Part shown: positions 38,201 to 50,200 of the stretch, one piece after another
Position numbering within the stretch: position 1 is the stretch's first letter
Layout: every line of letters starts with the position of its first letter
Source: Gavia stellata
Lineage: Eukaryota > Chordata > Aves > Gaviiformes > Gaviidae
Assembly: GCF_030936135.1 (NCBI RefSeq)
Contig: NC_082611.1
Coordinates: 7,083,001 to 7,147,000, forward strand
DNA: 64,000 nucleotides
Direction: 5' to 3'
Made by a program: the position numbers and the translations under genes
The notes under the pieces: generated by a model
Seen by the model: the letters and a program-made list of their open reading frames with translations, nothing else
Told to the model about the DNA's origin: nothing
Database searches by the model: none

Positions 38201-41200
38201 CTTTCTGACACCGCAAGTGCTTCCTACGGGTTAGCCGTGTCTTTTCGCTAGGAAGAAAGTACATAGCAAGCCCACAGCTGGGATAGGACTGAACTGGTGG
38301 ACTGAATTAGCTAGTTCTGCTCGTGGCTTTGGGCAAGTCTCTCCCAAGGTGGATGGGTGGACAGCAGAAAGAGCTTCAGACTTGTCATTCCCCTGATGTA
38401 TCCGGTATCAGTCCTCTGGGTTACTGGGCTGGGGTACACGGATACAGCTGCCAGTGTGCATGGGTGACAATGCTCCGCGTGGGGTGGAGCACTTGTCCTG
38501 CACTGGAGGGATGGGGAGGGCTCGGCGGTGGAAGGATTAGCCCGGCAGTGGCGTGGCATCACCGGCTGGCTGCGGCTGTGGGATAACTGAGGGTTTGGGC
38601 TGTCCTGTCCGCATCTCTGGGCAGTGACACGAACTTGGTTGCTGGTGGGTCTGCCTGGCCGTGGGGAGCAGTGGGTTCGTGGGAGCGCAGGCAGCAGAGG
38701 TGGTTGGATCTCACCGGGGGAGAGATGCACGCTCTGCTTGCGCTGGCTCTCTTGTGCGGGCGAGCTGTAAATAACGCATGAGGGGGGATCCCTGCAGGCT
38801 CTGGAATGAAGACACCCGTGCCGGTTATGGGTGGCAGCGCACACCCGTTCGGGGGGCAGGGTGGGGCCATGCGTTTTAAAATCAAGCCCTGCTGCAACAT
38901 ATGCCCTGTATAGAATAAAGAAACAAAGGAAAGACTGCTGACAGCTGTAAATATTTCCACCACTTCCATCTGCATTGAGTTACCAGCCCGTTTGCAGTCC
39001 CGCGTGCCAGCCGCTGGATGCGTCGGTCGGATTTATGATGCTCTCTGCGGTTAGCGTTCAGCGTTAGCAACAGCATGGGCTTTGCCATTGCACTTATAAT
39101 GTCAGACGTCGATGCATTTGCCTGCCATTCAGTAAAGATTCTTTGAGGACTTGGAGAAAGTATTTGGCATAGGATTTTGTAAGTCCAGACAGAAGAGTGT
39201 GTGTGTGCATTTTTTCTTGCTTTAGGTTTTTATGTCATGGAAGTATTTTTTATCGCTTACACCTGTAGAGTCAGTGTTGAGGAGCTGGTTGACAGATTTT
39301 CCTGCATCTTTTTATCTGTGGTTTAAATCAATCCTATATCAGGATGGACAAGTGAAAAGCGGGTTGAATGGGGGATTTCTGCACACCACTAGTTTGTAGC
39401 CTGCAGGTGGAGGAGAGGCTTTAATGTGCCACTTGGCGTATTAAAAAAAAAGTTTAGCTACTTATTTGAAAGTTGTTATACAACATATAATTCTTAATTT
39501 TAAAATCCTAGCTCCTGAGAGCCAATAACAGAAATCGAAAAGGGGTGAAACTAAGAGAGAAAGGGAACACTTTTACATTGAGACTTTTGTATAATTATAT
39601 CTTAAATAAATGGAAGATGACCATCAAACTGCTCTGTTAATATTCTCAAAACTTGTATTGGACAGTTCTTGGGGTTTCTTTGTTTTGAAGCATTTAAAAT
39701 AAGGGCGTCAATTAAACTTGTTGCGAGGTAAGTTGGGCATCGTGGCTGCTGCGGGCTGCAGGAGGTGCTGTAATTGCTGTGCTGATTTGAGGAGTTAAGA
39801 TTTTCAGATTCCTTTTTCTCTCTTTCTGGCTCTTTTGAGTTTTAAATAAAGCATGTGTATTTTGAATAGCATTCTTCCTGAGCAGCAAATCGACCCATGG
39901 GGCTGACATCCAGGGAGAGAGAAGAGGCACGGGATGGCCAGCCGGGCTGCCTGGGGGCTGGGGGGACCCCCTCCGAGGGCAGAGGATGCTGAGTCTGGCT
40001 CAGCGGCTTTCTGAACCAAGGTGCCCTGAAATCAGTGGGAAGAACTGCAATTATTTTCCCCTTTTTCCGTGTGAAAAATGTATTTGTGGCTTACTCTGAT
40101 ACAGCCATCTGCCCTGAAATGCTTTCCCCGTGTGCATACGCCCTGTTTTTCATTTTTTAGCAGCATCAACGAGGAGGGCACATCTCACCTGCCTTTCCCT
40201 TGCTCCAAAAGTGCTGCTTATGCGAGTGAGTTGAGCAGCATCCCTGGCGCCGGGAGCTGTGGCAGGGGCTGTGCTTTGGGAGCCCGCCCGGGGCTCAGCC
40301 TTGCTCCTCAAGTCTTCACCTGTATTGCAGCACGGGGTGCACGGCAGAAATCCCCCTTTCCCTGCCACATTGCGGTGTCAGAGCGGGGACGTCTGAAGCA
40401 CAAGCTGTTGGAAAAGAGCAAGAGCAGACTGAGAAGGGCAAACCTGAAGGAGAAGACCTGTTTCATTCATGTCTTGAGCAATCCAGCCACACATTTAGTC
40501 TGCTTGGTTTTGAAGTCACAGCTCTTCTGTTCTTTATCATATCTCTTTTTTAAATATAGCATTTTATCCCTGGCTCTCAGCAATTGCTTTCTGCTGCAGG
40601 GTACCGAGAAGGATTTCTGTGGAAGAGAGGACGTGACAACGGGCAATTCTTAAGCCGAAAATTCGTGTTATCGGAGAGGGAAGGCGCACTGAAGTACTTC
40701 AACAAGAACGATGTGAGTACCTGGGAATGCTGTATGCGGATGGGGGATCACAACTGTAAGAACATCTTCAAACAAGTAATTCCTAGGCCAGCTTTTTATT
40801 TATAGTTTTACAGTTTTCATAAGTATTGAGTCCCTGATCGCTCCAGGACAAGGGCGCCAGGTACAGCTTACCAGTGTTTTTAGTAGGGTTTGCTCTTGGT
40901 CCACCACCACTGTTGCGGTGAGACACCCTAACTGGCCATTTTACATGTTCCTGCTCTGTTGAGTCAATAAGGCTTTTCTTAAACCGCCAAAGAAGGAGGT
41001 TTTTTCAGCTCTGGCTCAGCATCATCCAACTAACGTGGGTTTCATATTTGTGGCTAGCTTGTGATGAAGGTGTCACCACCTCGCAGTGGTCCCCAGGGTC
41101 TGAAACCTCCTTTGCATGGCACGGCAAGCAATCCAGAGGAAAAGCCCCCTGGTCTTCTGTTCCAGCGTCAAGCAGTGGAAGCATTTATCTTTTTCCCCAG

Positions 41201-44200
41201 AGCACATTTCATTTATTGTAAGTGAGAAATGGAGCTATTACCATGAAAATTGCATTTGTGACGAATGGATAGATGCTCTACTATTCTGCACCATGTAATG
41301 GAGGAAGCCAAGGTGTTTTCTCTGACCTTTGAGTCTCCCCTGAACATTGCAGCTGAGAGCAGCCCAGGCCGAGCCACTAGCCGGGTTTCTCAAGTAGTTG
41401 ATGCAATTGTGGTGTCATGATGAGCCACGCTGTGCAAAGGAGGGGAACATCCAGCCACACTTCTCCATGCCCGGCAGCCAGCTTCAATAGTGCTGTCTTC
41501 TCCTTCAGCTCGGTGTGGTGCAATTGCATCTCATGGACAGGAGAGAGCCAGTCATTACTGAGGGAGAAGTGAAAGTCCCAGCAGCCCCCATTCAGTCGCT
41601 ATTGACGGCTCCGGTAGTTTAAAGCTGCTTTGCTTTGTTGTTGACCATAGCCATGGTGGGAACGGCGCTGCCTAGACACGTCCTCTTTGCTGGGGTTTCC
41701 CCGCCGTGGTCACCCGCAGCAGCTGTGTGTCCACGGCAAGTCCCCAAGTTCCCAAAGCGGCGCTTGCATCTCCACCAGCTCAGGGACTTCCATGTGGTGC
41801 TGGGGACCACGGCACCACTGCACGACCTTCTGCTGGCCCCTGGCTGTGTCCTAAAACTGCTGTTACCAAGAGCAGAATCTTTATTTTTTGAGATGTTTTA
41901 TTCATGCTTGCTACTTCACTTCTCAGTGCAGTCCTGAAAGGGTGGTAAACTTCTGGAGATATTGTGTAGGAAGACAAACCACGCTACAAAGTTCAAGTGA
42001 CCTGCCACAGAGGGTGCAGGTGGGGTTGGTGCCGGGGAGGGCCTGATCCAGGCTCACCGTTGGGTTAACCCCCTACCCAAGAGACGGGCTGTAAGGTATA
42101 TATTTGTCCCTCTGGAAAGAAAGTTCCTAGTTTGGAGGGCAAATGGAGGTGCAGAGTCAGAAGCCAATGGCTCTTGTGAGAGGATGGGGCTGGTGGGGAT
42201 GTGGGCATGGTGCCCCCTGCCAGCCTAGCACCCAGGTCTGGTGTTGGCAACAGGGATAATCCTCCATCTTCTTGGGCAAGGATGAACCGGCTGTGGGTGC
42301 CTGAGATGCAGAAAGCATCCTGGCCCGTTAGTTAGCAGTCTGCATTTTTTTTCTGTCTGGCTGAATGGTTTTCTTTCTTCTTTGATAGTGCTCATCCTAG
42401 TGTAAATGCTGGTCACTTATCACTGGGTAAACAGGCTGATCTAGGAGTCAGGAGACAGTTGAACAGAGGCTGGGGCAGGAGGCATGGTGAAGATGCTTCT
42501 CTTCATAGCACAACATCCTATCATGAGACCTGGCCTGTCCATCTCGCTTCTGGGCTGAAACCTTTCTCCCCTTGAACTCTGCTGAATTTTGCAGAAGAGC
42601 AGAGCATTCGCCCAGGCTGGCAGGAAGCACTCATTGCCACCCGAGCAAAGCCTCTGATATCTCATCATCAGGCAGTTTTGTGGGCTGGGAGTTGTGTTTT
42701 TTTTTTTTTAGCTAATGGCCTCAATCAGGAGTTTTTTCTGACCAAGTGAACTGCTTTCTGGTTTGAAAGCCAATTCTCAGGTGTTTGCTCACTCAGCTGT
42801 GTTTTCCAGGCAAAAGAACCCAAAGCAATTATGAAGATTGAACATCTAAATGCGACTTTCCAGCCTGCGAAAATTGGGAACCCGCATGGACTGCAGATCA
42901 CTTACTTGAAGGACAATAGCACAAGGAACATCTTTGTCTATCACGAAGATGGCAAGGTGAGAGCACGGAGGTAAAAAGAAGGGTTGGGTCCTGGTCCTGG
43001 GGGTTGATGCTGTTCAGAGCTAGCCTGTGGCACACCAGGCTCTAGCCGAGCTGGGAATTGCTGGGGGGATGTGGGAGGGATTGGGGTACGGGATGCACAA
43101 CCAGCTTTGAGCGCGTTTGTCATGTCCTTCCAAACAGAAAGGTTGTAAACCGTGTCTTCTAAATAACGAGATGCAAATGGAAGGAATTGCTGTTCCTCTG
43201 CTTTCAACTAGACCTAGTTGAAAATGCAGAGGCATTTTTAAGGCACGCTCCTCAGTGCCTGGAGAAGGAGATGGGGTGAACGGAGCGATGAAAGGTTGAG
43301 GGGACTTGATCTAAGGACTCACAAAAGGGGAGTGAACTGGATTGTAAGAGAACTGAGGCACTGGTTGTTTCTCTGCCTGTCTTGTGGTTTATAAAATGCA
43401 AATCTGCATGTTTGTATTGAAATAATCCCCTTGCTTTGATGCCCTCATGCCTCTGAAGGGAGGTGTGAGGAGAGGGCTCATGGGTGTGGGGTGGTCGTTG
43501 GCACGAGGACAGCAGGACGTGGGGGCCAGGGCAGTTGAGGGGGGTCCCAGGGGTGTCAGAGGGATCCCAGCCTGTGGGACCACTGTGAAGAACAGCAACA
43601 GTCACCGCACTGCCCCGTGGGTCTTGTCTCCACGGACTGGTGTGCGTGCAGAGAGCAGAGCCAGGTGAGTTTCCAATGGGTGCCATCTTACAGCCTTATT
43701 TTAATATCTTTCCTCTTTTCTTCCCTCCCCCAAACATTTGGGACTCCCCATAAAGTATCAGCAGCCCTGGAGTGGCCACGAAATCAGAGCCTAAAGCTGT
43801 CATGTTCACATCGCGTCTACTTTCCTCTGGCCATCACGGTTCCTTCAGCCTTCAACGTTACATCCCCTTCAGCGCCCTGTCTGTCAGAGAGGCTTTCTGG
43901 GGGCGATCCCTCCTGGACCGGCACGGCAGGGATTTGCGGGATTGTCTCGGTGCACAGCCCGTTCCCAGCTGTTCACCCAGGCAGGCAGCCCTGCTAGGGA
44001 TAGGCAGTCTGTGCTCACAGCAGAGTCACTCCTCTCCAGACTGTTTAGCCCAATAATGCCACCAAAACCCAAGATATTCTTCATTTGCAGGTGAGCAAAG
44101 CTGATCTCGGCTCTGCTGCTGCTCAGGCTCCGGGTGCGGTGGAGCTGGATGATGCCTGTTGTGCTCGCAGGGCTGCGCTGCAGAGGCTGGATGCAGTTCC

Positions 44201-47200
44201 TGTGTAGTGCAGGCACTCCTGGCAGGAGGAAATTAGTGTGTCAGGTTGGGTTAATTAGTGGCATCACCTGGTTTTGTACATGCACAGAAATGTGCTTGTA
44301 ATACGCATGCACACACATGCATATATGCGTCTAATAGACATACCCATAATAGGTGAATGTGTGCCTGTGTCTCTGCTGCTGTATATAGATATATAAAGGA
44401 AGTCTCTCTCTCTCTCTGCCCCACTATGTATATGTTTCTCTGTAAAAAGAAAGCAATGATGACCACTTAAAACTAGGCAGGTCTTGCCACTCGGTAGGAA
44501 GCGGCACAACGTGGTTGTGCCTGCGTGCCTTCTGCTGGCTGCACACAGAGAGATTTATTAGGTGGGCTGCGTCTCGCAGCCCCGTGCCCCAGTTCAGCCT
44601 GCCCAGCCTCTCACACCCTGCCGCGCCGTGGGAGTCTCGCTCCGTGCGTGTGAGGGTCCCAGGGAGCTGCTCCGGCAGGGCTGCTCCTGAAATTGTCCTC
44701 CGCTCCGTCCGCTCTGCCTGCTGGGATGTGCAAGTCCTGTGGCACAGAGTAGGCACTGCTTGTCACCGGGTGCTGCTTTAGCCCAGCTATGTGTCTCTGG
44801 GTCGCTCCCAGGTACCTCCCCGGCCACAATTTAAATAAGAGGAAGAAGCTTTTTCCTGTGAAATCTGCACCTCACCGTCATGCCTGTATCTGTGGTTTGC
44901 TGGGCTTTGGTGGTCCGCCCATCCCAGCTGCAAGGAACAGAGTCAGGGTTTTACTGTAATTTGTTTTTTGGGCTTAAAATGCTGAGCTTTCTGCTCGGGG
45001 CTCGTGGAAGGAGCAGCCTTTCAGGTCTCACACGGTTGGTTGCTCCAGCTTTCATGTCGGTGGCTTGGCAAGATGCGCTCTGATGCCATCCGGTAACGCC
45101 CAGGTTGAATTTCTTTCAACTTCCCTGAAATTGGTCTTCCCCTTTGGCTGAGCAAGGGCTGCAAAAGGATGACCTGCCCCGGGGTAAGCTCCCACCCTTT
45201 GGGACCGGAGGCAGCCCCGGGACTCGCCTGCGGTCCCCCGCTGCCCTTCGCTCCCTCCCGTACTCCCCCAGCAGCCCCAGAGTGTCCCCTTGTACCCCAG
45301 AGGTGCTGCCTCCCCCCGATCTGAAGCAGTTGAGCCTGATTTAGGCTCCTGTCTTGTATTTCTGGGGTTTGATCCCTCCCTGCCTAATCCTGTCACCGAT
45401 CTGGCTGGCCTCCCACCAGAGCAGGATTCGGGATTTTTTTTTTCCCCACTGAGGAGCTCGGCAGTAATCCAGAGCATCACATGCTGCTCTCCGCTTGGCT
45501 CTTCTGCTGCAATACCCCAGAAGAAAGCGGGCTCATCTCTCGGATGGGATAATCCCACGTGTGCTTATTCAACGGCTAAAACAGCTGGGAGAGCCCTGCC
45601 GCCCCGTGGCCTTTGCTGGAGTAAGGCACCCGAAGGTGTAAGAGGTGGACGGATGAAGTGGGTGGCCGTGCTGCCACTCCAGAGCTTCGTAGGGTGGGAC
45701 AGAACCATGCGACTTGGCTGGAGATGTAGTTCCTGCTTGACCTCAGCCTGGTCGCTTTGTCAGCTCCTCGGTGTGTCCTGACGGCAAACGAGAGACTGAA
45801 ACCAGCCCCAGCAGCCTGCTCAAAATGGGCATATCTGGGTGCTTTCGTGACGTGGGTGTCTAATAACAGCGGGCACCTGGAGGGGCAGGGCAAGACGTGT
45901 GTTGGGCTGTGACCGTTTTAAAGGATGTTCTTGCGGTCCCTTGTTAGCACTTACCCACCGGCTGATGTAGTGAGCCAGCCCGGGTGAAGCTGAGGCACCC
46001 GTCGGAGCTGGAGACTGACCCTGTGCGTGGGGTCACTCCTCCGTGCAGACTGCCTGTGTCCTGGAGGCACCTGAACTGGGGCTTCTTGGCGGGGCTCTGC
46101 CTCCCGTGGGCACAAGGCTGGAGCCAGCCTTCACCTTCCCCAAATCTCCATCAGGGTGTGGGAGGCAGGAAAGCTGCAGAAGAGGGTGTCCCACCGCTCC
46201 AAGCTCCAGTCCGGGGCGGAAGCTCCCTCTGCAGGACTTCTCCTGGAAGCCATGGCAGGAGCAGCTCGGAAAGCTGCAGTGTGCTGCTGCCATCCCCGGC
46301 GTTACCATCGCTCTTAGGATGCTCAGAGGTGGGCTGAGTCTCCAGGAAAGGCCACCCTTTAGGGTGCAAACCAAGATTGTGGCATCTTCTCTGGACAAAT
46401 TAGCAAAATGCTCTTCCCCAATGCTCCTCCTTCCCTGAGCCACACCAGGAGCTTTCAGGATGGGAAGAGGTGGGGTGAGGTGAGGGATTGATCATCAGCA
46501 GCGGATGGGCTCATTCCTTGAGTCCCAGGAATTGGTGAGCAGGAGGTATGGTGAGAAGTTGTTGCATTTTTATCTGGGGTTGTCAGTCTGAGACTGCCAC
46601 GGCAATGTGGGTGGCTCTGGTGCAGGATGGAGACTGGAGAGACACCAAGGTGACATGCGGAGGGGGAGTCTGTGGTGGCCCTACAAGCAGACCAGGAGGA
46701 AGTTGAGAGCCTGGAAAAGCCATTTGCAAAGGTGTGGGCAGTAGTGCATTTTCTCTGCTTGCTCTGAGACAAATCGGTGAAAGGAATCTCTGCTAATGAG
46801 CTAATGAGACTACACCTTCCCATCTGAAAACACTGAGCAGTTTAACCTTGTTTTAGTACATCAGGTATAACCTTCTCTTTCTATCTGTGGCATTGTTCAT
46901 AATTATACAAACAGAGAATTTTCTGCAACTGAGCCTTCTGGCTTGGCATACACAGGTACAGGTTTGTATAAAGAAAGGTGGTGGTGCCCCTTCCTCCAGC
47001 AATGGATGACCAATACTCCAAGAAGCAATCGACTATTGGAAGTCAACGAAGGTTTCAGCCTCTGCTTTCCTGCAGGGTGAAACCCTATCTCGCATCACGA
47101 TCAAGGAGGAGACCCGCGTATATATAGCCATCCGGTTGGTGACTGTATGAAATATCAACATTTTACCATTACAGCTCATTTTTCATTACGTCCAGCCTGG

Positions 47201-50200
47201 TTTGGTCATCATTAACTTCAGGAGCCAGTTCCTCTCGCTGATCCTCTTTGTGCTGCTATCTGGGGTCTGCTTAGCTGCTTAGGGTAGGAAAGCAAGTGAT
47301 AAGTAAGTAAAACCTCAGACAAGTAGGTCAGAGTTTTCCAAAACATTATTTGTGTATGTCCTGTTATGAGGGTTTTTTCTTTTCAACTTAAAGCAGATTA
47401 ACAAGCCAAAGAAAACGTTTGAATTTTTAGAGGATGGCTGTTTGCCACGTTAGACCATTTTTGAGATATCTCCAATTCAAGTCCTTAAAACTGAGATCTC
47501 CAGAATTATACATGAGCCTTTTTTTTTTTCCTCCCCCAATCATTTTTGAAGCATAAAAAAGTTTAAATCTTACTGAAGGCCGACTTCTACTTCGATATGG
47601 TCTTTCCTACGCTACCGCAGCCTCACCTGCAAGGTTGACAGTGTTTATTTTAGGCTCAAGTCTGGCTCATTGAACCTGTCCCTGCTGTGTGAAGCTTCAC
47701 GTGCATTAATGACAGCCAGATAGTTCAGCATCCGTCTCGCCGCAGCTCCGCGTCCCAGTGCGGGCAGCTGTTACCTCTCCCTTCCAAAATGCCTTTCCTT
47801 TACCCATACCTTCAGACCGCGAGGCAGTATTTGAGAGGTCCCTGGGTGGATCGCTCAAAATTAATGTGGCATTTCTCAGTGAAACCTTCAAAAAGGCATC
47901 CAGTGCGGCACAAGCTCTGTGGGTCTCACCAGGGGCAAATGAATAAATGAGTTTAAAACCAAAGAAGTTATAAACTAACTATTACAGAGGGGAAAAAACC
48001 CACCAAAAAACGGAGAGAGATTTCTGCCAAGGAAAGGTAGAAGTGCCAGAGCATCTGGGAATTGAGCTGAGACTTCAATATCACTGTGCTTGTCCCTGGA
48101 GGACTTGTAGACACGACTGCTAGACTAGAGTACAAATATAAAGAGATATTTGGCCACTTCTTTAGCAAAACACTGAAATATGTTGCTGAGGCCTCCCAAT
48201 TTGGGTGGGATTCAGGTGTTCCTTGCGTGTCCTGCCCAGTCAGGAGGGACCGGGCGGGCAGGAAAGGGGGTCAGGCTGCAGAGGTGTCGGGCTGCCTTTG
48301 CACCCAGCCAGCACGAGCCGAGCGGTGTTTATAGGGTCGAACTCAAAGCTGGGCTCGATATCTCAAATGCTGATGTGATGCTGGCTTTGCCAGTTCAGAG
48401 ACGTGCTTAAATCCTTCCCTCTGCAAAAAATCCCCTTGGTGCTCACCGGGGACTGCAGAGCTCCATGCATGTCTTGAAGCCTGGGACAGCGGCTGGATGT
48501 TCCCCATCCTTCACCCGTTTGCTGCTCTCTTTTATGTCTGTATTTTATTTTTTTTAGGTCTGCTGCTAAACTGGGCTCTTGGAACAAAGTGATGGGAGAG
48601 ATGAAACGCAGCAGGATCACGTTCTTTTATGTGCAGACTACACCACTCACTATGCTTTTCTTTCTTGTTATAGGAAATAGTGGATTGGTTCAATGCCATC
48701 CGGGCAGCACGGTTTCATTACTTACAAGTGGCATTCCCTGGAGCCAGCGATGTTGATGTGAGTTTTCCTGCAGTTGGGTGTTTTTTTTTCCCCTCCTTGC
48801 TCATTTTTAGCATCTTGTTAACAAGCTTGAAGGCTTGGAGAGTGCTCCATCCTTCAGAGTACTTTACAGTTACTGGGCTGAAATTATTGTGGTGGGCTGT
48901 AGAGCCCACGGGCAGCACCTGTTACCAAGATCCAGCCTTGGAAACCGTGCGTGCACACGTGTTCACACTCGCATTTATGTGAGTCGCGCGTATGAGTAAC
49001 AACTCCAGCGCTGTCATGTGTGGAGAAGCCATAAGCGTCTTTCTCAAAGATTGTTGCTATAATATTAAAAGCTGAAACGAAGGCTGGAAGGTAGAAAAGG
49101 TGAAGGCAAAAGAGTGTCAGTGCTGTACCAGAGCCTCGGGGATGAGTTTTTGTGTGCAGGTCAATGCAGCCTGTCTTATGAATCTCTGTCTTGTATTTTC
49201 CGGGAGCTGGAACTGCTAATTGCATTATCTTTTGCTAATATAATACTAGAGGGTGTATTAGCACAAGCTGGACTGTAAGTACCTTGTGTTGCAATTGCTG
49301 TGCAACGTCACTGGTTGTTGTTGGTGGTTACTCTCTGTTACCTCCTTGACTTTGTAGATTTTGAAATCTAATTGCATTACCTGCCTTCTATTTAATTACC
49401 TGGGAGGGGTCCAGCGGTGGTCCGGGGCTGGCTCTGGGCTGCAGGGCGGCTCTCTCCCGCGGCTGCCTGTGCACCCCAAAGACCCCCGGAGCCAAAGCCC
49501 TCCCGTCAGACCCCTGCGCTGACATCAGCTGCCCCAGATCATCCTAAGCCCTGGGGAGAATGAGGGGAGGAGAAAGAAGAACAGTCCCACAGCTGGTGAT
49601 CCCTGGCACGAGGGACTTCAGAGTGTTTTCTGATAAGTTGAACTGGGCAAATATGAAAAACCGTAGGAGCAGCCTTGTTAGCTGTCTGTACTACAGTCGC
49701 TGTGCAGCGTATACTTTCTATAATCACTTCTCCCCCCCATATCCTCTACTTCTGTTAAAGTTGGTTGGCACATCTGAAGCAAATTGCCCCAAAAAACCCC
49801 ACAGACCTTAACAGCATTGCCATTTGTCCAGCGGTTGGTGAGGGGGTTTATATGCTCACACCCTGGCAGTTGCGGTGGGAGATACGTGATCTTTATTTTT
49901 ACTTATCACAGAATCACTAAGGTTGGAAAAGACCTGTAAGATTAAGTCCAACCCTCTTCCCCTTCTCATCAATGATTCTTTGGGGGAAACAGAGTGTAAT
50001 GTTTAGTGAGGTTTAATTTACGACCTTGAAATACTGAACGCTTCACAGCATTCAGCTTGGGGAGACCTCCGTGGAGACTGGGTTATGTATGCGAGGTAGC
50101 TCCATCCCGGGTGTTGCCATCATTTGCATCTAATTTATGGTTCCTTTACCCTGTCAGAGAGATGAAAAGGCATTAAATTTAAACAGGAGCCAGGTTAAAT

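Larger units (their letters stand above)
14677..40599 (+). other. ADAP1: ADAP1 intron 4 (25.9 kb)
   Basis: This is the largest intron and 40% of the window. It contains two CR1 fragments (16752-16856 and 37341-37725), a 29-bp tandem duplication at 25603-25660, a 12-bp tandem duplication at 22809-22832 and a CpG-rich stretch at about 25880-26960. Several AT-rich, low-repeat blocks (about 18300-18860, 19640-20120, 23940-24430, 31020-31140, 31550-31830) are candidate regulatory DNA. I found no nested gene; open frames longer than 150 codons lack recognisable domains. Confidence 0.85.

Noticed and set aside
38311..38844. Minus-strand open frame of 177 codons
   Set aside because: It is a G/C-rich intron 4 segment with a Pro/Ser/His-rich translation and no family match I can recognise.
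14677..40599. Possible nested gene or microRNA host within the 26-kb intron
   Set aside because: No spliced conserved peptide and no convincing long hairpin could be seen by eye. Only CR1 fragments and candidate regulatory blocks are supported.
40078..40653. Plus-strand open frame of 191 codons overlapping ADAP1 exon 5
   Set aside because: It reads exon 5 in the wrong frame, while the exon's own frame gives the conserved PH1 sequence. The upstream part has no protein-like pattern.
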